From positions 1-6,104 of the forward strand of contig JAICKT010000272.1 in the NCBI GenBank assembly GCA_025927795.1: a DNA stretch of 6,104 nucleotides, read 5' to 3'. Made by a program: the position numbers and the translations under genes. The DNA is from Parafilimonas sp. Lineage in GTDB: Bacteria; Bacteroidota; Bacteroidia; Chitinophagales; Chitinophagaceae. Below, piece after piece: positions 1-6,104 of this stretch. The notes beneath the pieces were generated by a model that saw only the letters and a program-made list of their open reading frames with translations, was not told the origin of the DNA and did no database searches. Position 1 is the first letter of the stretch. Every line of letters begins with the position of its first letter.

Positions 1-1695
1 CAGGGCAGAGATTTGATGGATATGAAATTATATGCAAAAGCAGAAACGAAGCTGGACAGCAGTTTGCAAAAAGATCATAATTTTTTACCAGGGCTGACGC
101 AAATGGCAAAATTGATGTATCGCAATATGCGATATGATGAAGCATTGCAATTAGCAAAGCGGTCACTAAGCATTAATACAGAAGATGCAGAAGCGAATTA
201 TTATTATGGATTGATTAATGCACAACTCCATAACATTTCTGATGCAAAAGATGGTTTTGATATTGCCACACTAACGCCGGCTTATCGCAGCGCTGCATAT
301 ACACAATTAGCAACAATTTATTTAAAAGAAAATAATAACGATAAAGCGTTGATTTATGCACAAAAGGCAATGATAAATAATGCATACAATATTACTGCTT
401 TACAATTGCAGGCAATTATTTACAGGAAAGAAAATAATAAACAAAATGCAGATAAGATTTTAGATACGCTTTTATCACTCGATGCATTAAATCACTTTGC
501 ATTATTTGAAAAATATTTATGGAACAATGATGATAAAACCAAACTGCAGTTCACATCAACCATACAAAATGAATTACCTGCTGAGACTTATACAGAGCTT
601 GCTATTTGGTATTACAATAATGGTTGTGTAGATGAAGCAAAAAAAGTTTTTGAATTAAGCCCTGCTTCTGTTACAACAATGTACTGGCTTTCGTTTTTAA
701 ATAATTCAACAATAAATTTTGATACAATAAATCCTGCTTTCAGTTTCCCTTTTCGAAGTGAAACTGCAAATATTATTCAACAACTTTTAAAGAAACAAGA
801 TAACTGGTTATTAAAATTTCATCTTGCATTAATTTATCACGACCGTAATCGAATTGCTGAAGCAAAACAATTATTATTATCATGCGGAAATCAGCCAAAC
901 TTTGCGCCGTTCTATGCAACACGTGCTGCTATTTTCAGTGACAGTTCTGAAGATTTTATTTCATCAGATTTGAAAAAATCATTTGCATTAGACAATAGTT
1001 GGCGCTACAGAAAATTACTTGCAGAATTTTACATCACTTATCAGCATTCAGATTCTGCATTACAATTAATGCAGCTCTATGTGAAGCAACATCCAAATGA
1101 TTATGTGATGGGAATGTTGTACGCAAAAATTTTATTGCTAAATCATCAATATGCAGCAGCAGACAAACTTCTTACAAATCTTACTATCATTCCGTTTGAA
1201 GGTGCAACCTTAAGTCATGAATTATATCGCCAGACCAAGTTGATGGAAAGCGTTGATGCGTTGAAAAACAAAAAAAATAATCAATCATTAAAATTTATTC
1301 AAGAGGCCAAACAGTGGCCGGAAAATTTAGGTGTTGGTATGCCTTATGAGGCAGATATTGATATGCGTTTGGAAGATTGGATTGCTTACAAAAATTATAA
1401 AGCATTGAATAAAACAAATCTCGCTAATCAAATGCTGGATTCGATTATAACAAACAGCAACCAAGTTTCTGACGCAGATAAATATTTTAGCAATACAATT
1501 ATTACTGTTTACGCATTTAAAGAATTAAATAAAGATGAAGAAAGTAAAATATGGCTTCAAAAGGAAAGTGCAAATTATCCTGATAAACAAATTGCAGGTT
1601 GGATAGCTTCACCTGGCTTAGAAAATATGCCTTCTTCTTTAAGTGATAGAGAAAACTTGAATGCAGATATTATTAATTATCTGAAAAAAAATTAA
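1..1695 (+). CDS. TPR-repeat protein, C-terminal part of a DUF5107-type protein (5' partial)
   Basis: The reading frame is open from the first base of the window (it begins Q-G-R-D-L-M-D-M), so the 564 visible residues are the C-terminal part of a longer protein; the TTG/ATG codons at 13-24 are unlikely to be the true start. Four contiguous 34-residue TPR units can be laid out at visible residues 29-62, 63-96, 97-130 and 131-164, with typical spaced Tyr/Ala/Leu positions (for example YDEALQLAKRSL and NDKALIYAQKAM). More divergent helical repeats follow to about residue 410 (for example RIAEAKQLLLSCG, YAAADKLLTN). Motifs such as the FPFRSE block, ALIYHDRN, APFYATRAA, GMLYAKILLLN, EGATLSHELYRQ and WPENLGVG match what I know of the C-terminal half of DUF5107 TPR proteins, which carry a mutarotase-like DUF5107 domain N-terminally and often sit in carbohydrate loci. 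That domain is outside the window, so the family call is inference from the TPR half. TPRs suggest a scaffolding or protein-binding role; no catalytic residues are visible here. The gene ends with TAA at 1693-1695. Confidence 0.85.
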   Translation, partial: QGRDLMDMKLYAKAETKLDSSLQKDHNFLPGLTQMAKLMYRNMRYDEALQLAKRSLSINTEDAEANYYYGLINAQLHNISDAKDGFDIATLTPAYRSAAYTQLATIYLKENNNDKALIYAQKAMINNAYNITALQLQAIIYRKENNKQNADKILDTLLSLDALNHFALFEKYLWNNDDKTKLQFTSTIQNELPAETYTELAIWYYNNGCVDEAKKVFELSPASVTTMYWLSFLNNSTINFDTINPAFSFPFRSETANIIQQLLKKQDNWLLKFHLALIYHDRNRIAEAKQLLLSCGNQPNFAPFYATRAAIFSDSSEDFISSDLKKSFALDNSWRYRKLLAEFYITYQHSDSALQLMQLYVKQHPNDYVMGMLYAKILLLNHQYAAADKLLTNLTIIPFEGATLSHELYRQTKLMESVDALKNKKNNQSLKFIQEAKQWPENLGVGMPYEADIDMRLEDWIAYKNYKALNKTNLANQMLDSIITNSNQVSDADKYFSNTIITVYAFKELNKDEESKIWLQKESANYPDKQIAGWIASPGLENMPSSLSDRENLNADIINYLKKN

Positions 1696-1815
1696 GCTGC
1701 TTTATTCAGGCATTTTACTTATAGCGGAACACGATGTTTGCGTCTTTGAGAAATGCTTTTGAGCTCCGAAAATTTCCGAACTCATTATGTAAATCTTGTA
1801 TATCCATCATAAAAT

Positions 1816-1834
1816 AAGCGAAGCCAGTTCGCTT
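1816..1834 (+). terminator. Small hairpin, weak terminator candidate for the TPR gene
   Basis: A perfect 7-bp stem AAGCGAA / TTCGCTT closes a 5-nt loop (GCCAG). It lies about 120 nt after the TPR stop codon. A run of five T occurs at 1845-1849, about 10 nt past the stem, which is too far for a classical Rho-independent terminator. It may instead be an RNA 3'-end stabilising structure or chance. Confidence 0.3.
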
Positions 1835-1954
1835 CAATCAATAATTTTTCAATGTAAATCAGTAGATTCGAAATTGCAATTGCCTAATCTCTTATTTAGA
1901 TTCAAAAATAAAGGGTAAAAGGAAAAAGCACCTGAAATAAAGTTAAATAGATAT

Positions 1955-1970
1955 ACCAGTATATACCTGT
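1955..1970. promoter_or_regulatory. Palindromic operator candidate for the GntR regulator
   Basis: The sequence ACCAGTATATACCTGT is an inverted repeat of the form ACnnGTATATACnnGT, with a perfect 8-bp core GTATATAC. Partial symmetry continues outward, with 9 of 12 half-site pairs matching over 1951-1974. The core fits the GT-N-TA-N-AC pattern known for operators of HutC-type GntR regulators. The site abuts or overlaps the expected -33 region of the promoter of the adjacent GntR gene, a position suited to autorepression. The same stretch also reads as a tandem 10-bp repeat ATATACC(A/T)GT at 1951-1970. Binding by the adjacent regulator is inference. Confidence 0.5.
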
Positions 1971-1998
1971 TTATTAAATAAAAATAACTTTATATTTG
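1969..1998 (+). promoter_or_regulatory. Bacteroidota-type promoter of the sugar operon
   Basis: TATATTTG at 1991-1998 matches the Bacteroidota sigma-ABfr -7 element TAnnTTTG exactly. The -33 element is weak: TGTTTA starting at 1969 leaves about 20 nt to the -7 box, which is the usual spacing, but a proper TTTG is missing. Transcription would start near 2003, giving a leader of only about 10-12 nt. A weak -33 box overlapped by the palindrome is consistent with a regulated promoter. Confidence 0.55.
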
Positions 1999-2002
1999 CC
2001 TC

Positions 2003-2007
2003 GGGAG
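2003..2007 (+). promoter_or_regulatory. Ribosome binding site of the GntR gene
   Basis: GGGAG lies 7 nt before the ATG at 2015 and supports that start. It is the only purine-rich Shine-Dalgarno-like sequence in front of a gene in this row; the three downstream genes lack one. It falls at or very near the predicted transcript start, so its use depends on where transcription really begins. Confidence 0.4.
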
Positions 2008-2014
2008 TTTTATA

Positions 2015-3031
2015 ATGAAAAAACCAATAACTGATCTGATCAAAATTGATACAACGTTGGCCATTCCGGTTTATAAGCAAATTGTTCAATCTATTTATAA
2101 AAATATTGATAATGGCACATTAGCGAAGGATGATGTTCTGCCTTCTGTAAACAAAATTTCAGAAGTTTTTTCATTAGCCCGCGGCTCTGTATTTAGCGCT
2201 TATAACGATTTACGTGCCTCTGGCATTATTGATTCCATTCCCGGAAAAGGATATTTTGTTAAGAGTACGGATACTAAACAAGCAAAGCGCATTTTTCTAT
2301 TGTTTAGCACTTTTACACCTTATAAAGAAACTTTGTTTAATGCGCTGATAAATGCGCTGCCAAAAGATTGCACACTCGATATTTATTTTCATCACCATAA
2401 TATAAAAATGTTTGAATCGCTAATACGCGAACAGGCAGGATATTACAACACCTTTATTATAATGCCTGAAATAAATACAGAAACTTCGGCTATACTTTCG
2501 AAACTGGATCAAAAAAATACTTTTTTGTTAGACGTTGGCTTTAAAGAACACAAAAAAGAATATCCCGGCGTTTATCAAAATTTTGAGAAGGATATTTATT
2601 CAATATTAATCTCAAATAAAAACCTCATATCAAAATACAAAAGACTTTTTCTCATTTTTCCTGAGTCAACAAAAACAAAAGATATAATAACAGGCTTTAA
2701 TAAATTTTCAAAAACAAAAACCGTCAGCACATCTGTTGTCAATAAATTCAACGCAGGAGATGTAAAAAAGCAAGATGCATTTATTGTTATTGATGATAAT
2801 GATCTTGTTGAAATAGTGAAATATGCTAAATCAAAAAATTTTCAATTGGGTAAAGATATTGGCATCATTTCTTATAACGAAACAAGCCTTAAAAGTGTAA
2901 TTGGCAGTGGCATCACTACTATCACAACAGATTTTGAAGCGATGGGAAAATCTATGGCGGATATGATATTAAGCGGCAACAGAACTGTAATTGAAAACCC
3001 TTTTGTGATGATTGACAGGCAATCTTTCTAA
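2015..3031 (+). CDS. GntR-family regulator with LacI-type sugar-binding domain
   Basis: A 338-residue cytoplasmic transcription factor with two parts. Residues about 17-82 form a GntR winged helix-turn-helix: IPVYKQIVQSI, the LPSVNKISE segment (residues 42-50), the recognition-helix region ARGSVFSAYNDL and the wing PGKGYFV. Residues about 92-338 look like the periplasmic-binding-protein/LacI fold used to sense sugars, ending with the characteristic pattern GITTITTDFEAMGKSMADMILSG and VMIDRQSF. This GntR-plus-LacI architecture is that of B. subtilis AraR and of sugar-responsive GntR regulators in Bacteroidota. The ATG at 2015 is chosen because of the GGGAG 7 nt upstream and because the DNA-binding domain begins shortly after it. 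The gene leads a row of hexose-metabolism genes, starting 20 nt before the next one, so it probably controls this operon including itself. The effector cannot be read from the sequence; a hexose or hexose phosphate is the natural guess. Confidence 0.94.
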   Translation: MKKPITDLIKIDTTLAIPVYKQIVQSIYKNIDNGTLAKDDVLPSVNKISEVFSLARGSVFSAYNDLRASGIIDSIPGKGYFVKSTDTKQAKRIFLLFSTFTPYKETLFNALINALPKDCTLDIYFHHHNIKMFESLIREQAGYYNTFIIMPEINTETSAILSKLDQKNTFLLDVGFKEHKKEYPGVYQNFEKDIYSILISNKNLISKYKRLFLIFPESTKTKDIITGFNKFSKTKTVSTSVVNKFNAGDVKKQDAFIVIDDNDLVEIVKYAKSKNFQLGKDIGIISYNETSLKSVIGSGITTITTDFEAMGKSMADMILSGNRTVIENPFVMIDRQSF

Positions 3032-3051
3032 ACCAAAAATTAATTATATAC

Positions 3052-3609
3052 ATGAGCAAAATTTTGGAACCGGAAATAAAATGTATAAACAAAAAGTTAG
3101 AAGGAAATAAAATTGAAAGAATTGACAGGAGAATTAAAAATTTAAAAGATATTTTTTTTGATAAGGGCGCATTGGAGAAACTGAATCCTGAAACGATAGT
3201 GTACGAAGTTGAATCATATTTGCCGGTTGCACATAATACAGAAGGCGGTTTGTTTTATGGCATTACTTATATACATCCGGGTGTTGTGGGTAATGAATAT
3301 TTTATGACGAAAGGACATTTTCATAAAATAAGAAACCGCGGAGAATTTTATTGCACACTGCAAGGAGAAGGCATGTTGATTTTAATGGATGAAAGCCGCA
3401 ATACATGGGCTGAAAAAATGTATCCCGGAAGCATTCACTATATAAAAGGCAATACAGCACACCGCACTGCAAACACAGGTAATTCCATACTTTCTTTTAA
3501 TGCATTTTGGCCATCTGACGCGGGGCATGATTATGCAATAATAAGTGAGAATGGGTTTTCAAAAATTCTTATAAAAAAAGATGGCAAACCTGAGCTTGTA
3601 AGCAGATAA
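3052..3609 (+). CDS. pgiA: Cupin-type glucose-6-phosphate isomerase (archaeal-type cPGI)
   Basis: This 185-residue protein has the length and motifs of the cupin phosphoglucose isomerases (EC 5.3.1.9), which interconvert glucose-6-phosphate and fructose-6-phosphate and are unrelated in fold to the common PGI. The metal-binding first cupin motif is TKGHFH followed by E (H89, H91, E98); the fourth ligand is H137 in the second motif, within G-N-T-A-H. The family-typical GHDY lies at 158-161 and the HPG turn at 75-77. All four metal ligands are present, so it should be active. Members are best known from Pyrococcus and other archaea, with scattered bacterial examples. The ATG at 3052 has no Shine-Dalgarno sequence, 20 nt after the regulator stop; translation probably relies on an AT-rich unstructured leader or coupling. 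The N-terminal 40 residues are rich in Lys/Arg and less family-like. It sits directly before a sugar kinase, which fits isomerisation of that kinase's product. The isomerase call is firm; exact sugar preference is not proven by sequence. Confidence 0.93.
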   Translation: MSKILEPEIKCINKKLEGNKIERIDRRIKNLKDIFFDKGALEKLNPETIVYEVESYLPVAHNTEGGLFYGITYIHPGVVGNEYFMTKGHFHKIRNRGEFYCTLQGEGMLILMDESRNTWAEKMYPGSIHYIKGNTAHRTANTGNSILSFNAFWPSDAGHDYAIISENGFSKILIKKDGKPELVSR

Positions 3610-3627
3610 TTATTATAAACAATTGCA

Positions 3628-4572
3628 ATGAATGATTTTTTTGTTGGTATTGATTTAGGCGGCACAAGAGTGAAGCTTGGATTGATGAAAGAAGATGCAC
3701 TGATCGACAAAAAAATAATTCCGGCATTAGCGCAACAAGGTTTAGCCGCAAGTTTGCCAGTTATAAAAAATGATATTGAGAGTTTGTTGCAGGCAAACAA
3801 TATTGGTAAAAAAAGATTTAAAGGAATCGGTTTTGGTTTTCCGGGTTTGGTTGATCCGCAATCAAACAAAATACTAAGCACGAATGCAAAGTATGATGAT
3901 GCATTAAATATGCGTGTTGATGATTGGGTTAAAGAAAACTGGAACGTTGATTTTTTTATGGATAACGATGCACGCCTTGCTGCTGTTGGTGAATGGAAGT
4001 TTGGTGCAGGAAAAAGTACAAATGATTTAGTTGTAATGACGATTGGAACCGGCATTGGTACATCTGTTATAACAGAAGGAAAATTATTGCGTGGCAAACA
4101 TTTTCAGGCAGGTTGTTTGGGCGGCCATATTTCTGTTGTATATAATGGAAGAATGTGCAACTGCGGCAACAGAGGTTGTGTTGAAACATATGCATCAACA
4201 TGGGCTTTGAAAGAACGGATTGAACAACATAAAAACTTCGATAAAAGTTCTTTATCAAACGTTCCCGTTATAGATTTTGAAACATTGTTTACAGAAGCGG
4301 ATAACAACGATGCACTTGCAATTGAATTTAAAAATGATTGTATTGAATTATGGTCTGCTGCTGTTGTAAATCTAATTCATGCTTACGACCCTGAAGTGGT
4401 TGTTATTGGGGGCGGTGTTATGCAAAGGCATGAAGAATTGATTCCACTTATAAAAAGTAAGGTACATCAACATGCATGGACTCCCTGGGGCAAAGTTGAT
4501 ATACGTGCATCAACGCTTTTAGCGGATGCAGGTTTATATGGTGCAGTCTATTGTTTACAACATAAAATTTAA
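3628..4572 (+). CDS. ROK-family sugar kinase (glucokinase-like)
   Basis: A 314-residue cytoplasmic ATP-dependent hexose kinase of the ROK family, with the usual length. The N-terminal phosphate-binding motif is FVGIDLGGTRVKLG (DLGGT at 9-13). The sugar-binding and catalytic segment is MDNDARLAAVGEW, with D114 the expected general base. The second phosphate motif is TIGTGIGT (138-145). The structural zinc site is complete: H167 plus C177, C179 and C184 in the CNCGNRGCVE motif. The adenosine motif VVIGGGV is at 258-264. One point differs from standard glucokinases: the segment before the zinc histidine reads AGCLGGH where they have a Glu (A-G-E-x-G-H), so the sugar accepted may not be plain glucose. 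The gene starts 18 nt after the cupin isomerase stop, without a Shine-Dalgarno sequence, and ends with tandem stops TAA TAG (4570-4575). With an isomerase on each side it probably supplies hexose-6-phosphate to them. Glucose, mannose, fructose or an amino sugar are all possible substrates. Confidence 0.93.
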   Translation: MNDFFVGIDLGGTRVKLGLMKEDALIDKKIIPALAQQGLAASLPVIKNDIESLLQANNIGKKRFKGIGFGFPGLVDPQSNKILSTNAKYDDALNMRVDDWVKENWNVDFFMDNDARLAAVGEWKFGAGKSTNDLVVMTIGTGIGTSVITEGKLLRGKHFQAGCLGGHISVVYNGRMCNCGNRGCVETYASTWALKERIEQHKNFDKSSLSNVPVIDFETLFTEADNNDALAIEFKNDCIELWSAAVVNLIHAYDPEVVVIGGGVMQRHEELIPLIKSKVHQHAWTPWGKVDIRASTLLADAGLYGAVYCLQHKI

Positions 4573-4602
4573 TAGCAGAGTATCTTAAATAAATATTTAG
4601 TG

Positions 4603-6104
4603 ATGACTGAGTTTGTTTCTAATTATGATAAGTTTCCGGTTGTTCATGTAAAAGAAAAAAATGTTTTGTGCAGGCAAGGTTGGAGTAATGTATGCGCAGT
4701 TATTAAAGATCAGATTCGATCAATAACATCAACAAAAAAAATAATTGCACTTGAATGTTATACAGAGATTTTAGATGAAGAAGTTTTAAGGAATCTGCAG
4801 TTAAATCTGGAAGGTGAATTTATTCTTACAAAAAATTACATGCTGCCTGAAGGTGAGATAATGCAAATGGTTTATCCTGATGTTACCGATGATGCTGTGT
4901 TTGGTTACATAACACGACTTACATTAAAGGATTTTTTCGATGCTGATAAAATCGAAAAATTCCATCAGCAATTAAACAGTAAGCAAGGAACAATAATTAT
5001 TTATGGTGTTGGTGCAACATTACTTACACAGCAATACAATTTGCTCGTGTATTTTGATATGACGCGTTGGGAAGGTCAACTTCGTCAACGCAGAAATGAA
5101 GTAAGTAATCTTGGCGTAAACAGTAAAGAACTCAAAGCATCTCTACAATATAAACAAGCATACTTTGTTGACTGGCGTGTTGTTGACAGGCACAAAAGAA
5201 CATTGATGAACAAATGGGATTTTGTTGTTGACACTGTAAAAAAGAATGCGCCAAAAATTGTTGATGGCAATGCATTTAATGAAGCATTGAAACAAACAGC
5301 GCATCAGCCATTTCGTGTAGTTCCGTTTTTTGATCCGGGGCCGTGGGGCGGGCAATGGATGAAAAAATATTGCGATCTCGATAAAAACGAAAAAAATTTT
5401 GCGTGGTGTTTTGATGGTGTGCCTGAAGAAAATAGTTTGTTGTTGCAGTTTGGCGATATTGTTTTTGAAACACCTTCTATCAATGTTGTTTTTGCACAGG
5501 CAAAAGCTTTGTTGGGCGATATTGTTGAAGCAAGATTTGGTGCAGAGTTTCCAATCCGTTTTGATTTTTTAGATACGATTGAAGGCGGCAACTTAAGCTT
5601 GCAGGTGCATCCAACAAATGAATACATCCGTGAAAAATTTGGCATGTTTTATACGCAGGATGAGAGCTATTACATGGTTGATGCAGATGAAGGCTCGTAT
5701 GTTTATTTGGGTTTGAAAGATGACATACAACCACAACAAATGATTGCTGAATTAAACGAAGCGCAAAAAGGCGAACGAGCTTTTGATGCAGATAAATTCG
5801 TGAACAAAATTCCAATAAAAAAACATGATCATGTTTTAATACCGGCGGGCACAGTGCATTGTTCGGGCAGAGGCAGTATGGTGCTTGAAATAAGTGCAAC
5901 ACCGTACATCTTCACATTTAAATTATGGGATTGGGGAAGGTTGGGTTTAGATGGAAAGCCGCGACCTATCAATATAAAACATGGCGAAAAAGTTATTGAC
6001 TGGAATCGCACAACCGAATGGACAAAAAAGAATCTGATTAATACAATTAAAGAAATAAATCGTGGCGATGGCTGGCGTGAAGAATATACCGGTTTGCATG
6101 AAAC
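4603..6104 (+). CDS. manA: Class I mannose-6-phosphate isomerase with extra N-terminal kinase-like domain (3' partial)
   Basis: The frame runs from ATG 4603 off the window end, showing 500 residues. An in-frame stop at 4573-4575 limits the start; a GTG directly before the ATG is possible but changes one residue only. From about residue 238 (FFDPGPWGGQWM) the protein is a zinc-dependent class I phosphomannose isomerase (EC 5.3.1.8), which interconverts mannose-6-phosphate and fructose-6-phosphate. Expected metal ligands are all present: Q334 and H336 in LSLQVHP, E354 in QDESYY, and H418 in IPAGTVH. The WDWGRLGLDGKPRP segment (442-455) carries the family's conserved Arg. Residues 1-235 are not part of ordinary class I enzymes of about 315 residues. 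They show a pattern like uridine kinase/phosphoribulokinase-type P-loop proteins (TIIIYGVGATLL, LLVYFDMTRWEGQLRQRR, FVDWRVVDRHK) but no Walker A GxxxxGK[S/T]. I recall similar long isomerases in Bacteroidota; total length is probably near 590 residues. It starts 30 nt after the kinase gene and belongs to the same operon. Confidence 0.92.
   Translation, partial: MTEFVSNYDKFPVVHVKEKNVLCRQGWSNVCAVIKDQIRSITSTKKIIALECYTEILDEEVLRNLQLNLEGEFILTKNYMLPEGEIMQMVYPDVTDDAVFGYITRLTLKDFFDADKIEKFHQQLNSKQGTIIIYGVGATLLTQQYNLLVYFDMTRWEGQLRQRRNEVSNLGVNSKELKASLQYKQAYFVDWRVVDRHKRTLMNKWDFVVDTVKKNAPKIVDGNAFNEALKQTAHQPFRVVPFFDPGPWGGQWMKKYCDLDKNEKNFAWCFDGVPEENSLLLQFGDIVFETPSINVVFAQAKALLGDIVEARFGAEFPIRFDFLDTIEGGNLSLQVHPTNEYIREKFGMFYTQDESYYMVDADEGSYVYLGLKDDIQPQQMIAELNEAQKGERAFDADKFVNKIPIKKHDHVLIPAGTVHCSGRGSMVLEISATPYIFTFKLWDWGRLGLDGKPRPINIKHGEKVIDWNRTTEWTKKNLINTIKEINRGDGWREEYTGLHE

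Larger units (their letters stand above)
1696..2014. other. Non-coding intergenic region with regulatory signals
   Basis: This 319-nt gap separates the TPR gene from the sugar operon. I find no convincing gene in it; the longest ATG frame I checked on the + strand is 27 codons. The first two thirds contain a small hairpin (1816-1834) and a direct repeat TCCGAA at 1765-1770 and 1775-1780, exactly 10 nt apart. A 7-mer TAGATTC occurs at 1863-1869 and 1897-1903. The last 60 nt hold the operator candidate, the promoter and the ribosome binding site of the regulator gene. The gap length and the promoter argue that the TPR gene and the operon are transcribed separately. Confidence 0.7.

Noticed and set aside
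13..24. TTG or ATG at 13-24 as the true start of the TPR gene
   Set aside because: The frame is open to base 1, no ribosome binding site can be seen and the protein type is normally much longer with an N-terminal domain, so the gene is cut by the window edge.
1734..1817. A 27-codon ATG frame in the intergenic gap
   Set aside because: There is no ribosome binding site, no recognisable sequence and the length is expected by chance.
1886..1902. AATCT / AGATT stem with a 7-nt loop
   Set aside because: Only 5 AT-rich base pairs and no T run after it; too weak to call a terminator or riboswitch element.
1696..2014. Riboswitch or small RNA in the gap before the regulator gene
   Set aside because: The promoter at 1991-1998 leaves only about 10-12 nt of leader, and no extended structured element is visible.
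3531..4097. A 188-codon open frame on the - strand across the cPGI end and the ROK kinase
   Set aside because: It lies antisense to two well-supported genes, shows no recognisable motif and its composition (many Ser, Pro, Phe, Ile) is what the complement of AT-rich coding sequence gives.
5304..5902. Open frames of 113 and 140 codons on the - strand inside the isomerase gene
   Set aside because: They are shadows of a strongly conserved isomerase domain on the + strand, with no family resemblance of their own.

Overview
The window is a stretch of AT-rich bacterial chromosome that most likely comes from a member of the Bacteroidota, probably close to Chitinophagaceae. Three things point there: a promoter matching the Bacteroidota -7 element (TAnnTTTG) in front of the regulator gene, internal operon genes without a clear Shine-Dalgarno sequence, and protein types familiar from that phylum (a DUF5107-type TPR protein, a GntR regulator with a sugar-binding domain, and an extended class I mannose-6-phosphate isomerase). 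The placement is an inference from sequence character, not a taxonomic test.

Layout, all on the + strand. Positions 1-1695 hold the C-terminal part of a large TPR protein whose start lies outside the window. Positions 1696-2014 are a non-coding gap with a small hairpin, a palindromic operator candidate and a promoter. A tight gene row follows: a GntR/LacI-type regulator (2015-3031), a cupin-type glucose-6-phosphate isomerase (3052-3609), a ROK-family sugar kinase (3628-4572) and a class I mannose-6-phosphate isomerase with a long extra N-terminal domain (4603 to the window edge). The gaps in the row are 20, 18 and 30 nt, so it looks like one transcription unit that probably continues downstream.

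Taken together the row reads as a self-regulated hexose catabolism module. A cytoplasmic hexose is phosphorylated by the ROK kinase, and glucose-6-phosphate or mannose-6-phosphate is then brought to fructose-6-phosphate by one of two isomerases built on different cupin-fold families. The regulator would sense a sugar or sugar phosphate and control its own operon through the palindrome at 1955-1970. The TPR protein upstream belongs to a type that I associate with carbohydrate loci, but it is separated by about 320 nt and has its own transcription.

The most unusual item is the N-terminal half of the last protein. It resembles a uridine kinase/phosphoribulokinase-like P-loop domain that has lost its Walker A motif and is fused to a complete-looking isomerase active site. 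I see no mobile element, CRISPR array, tRNA or rRNA.
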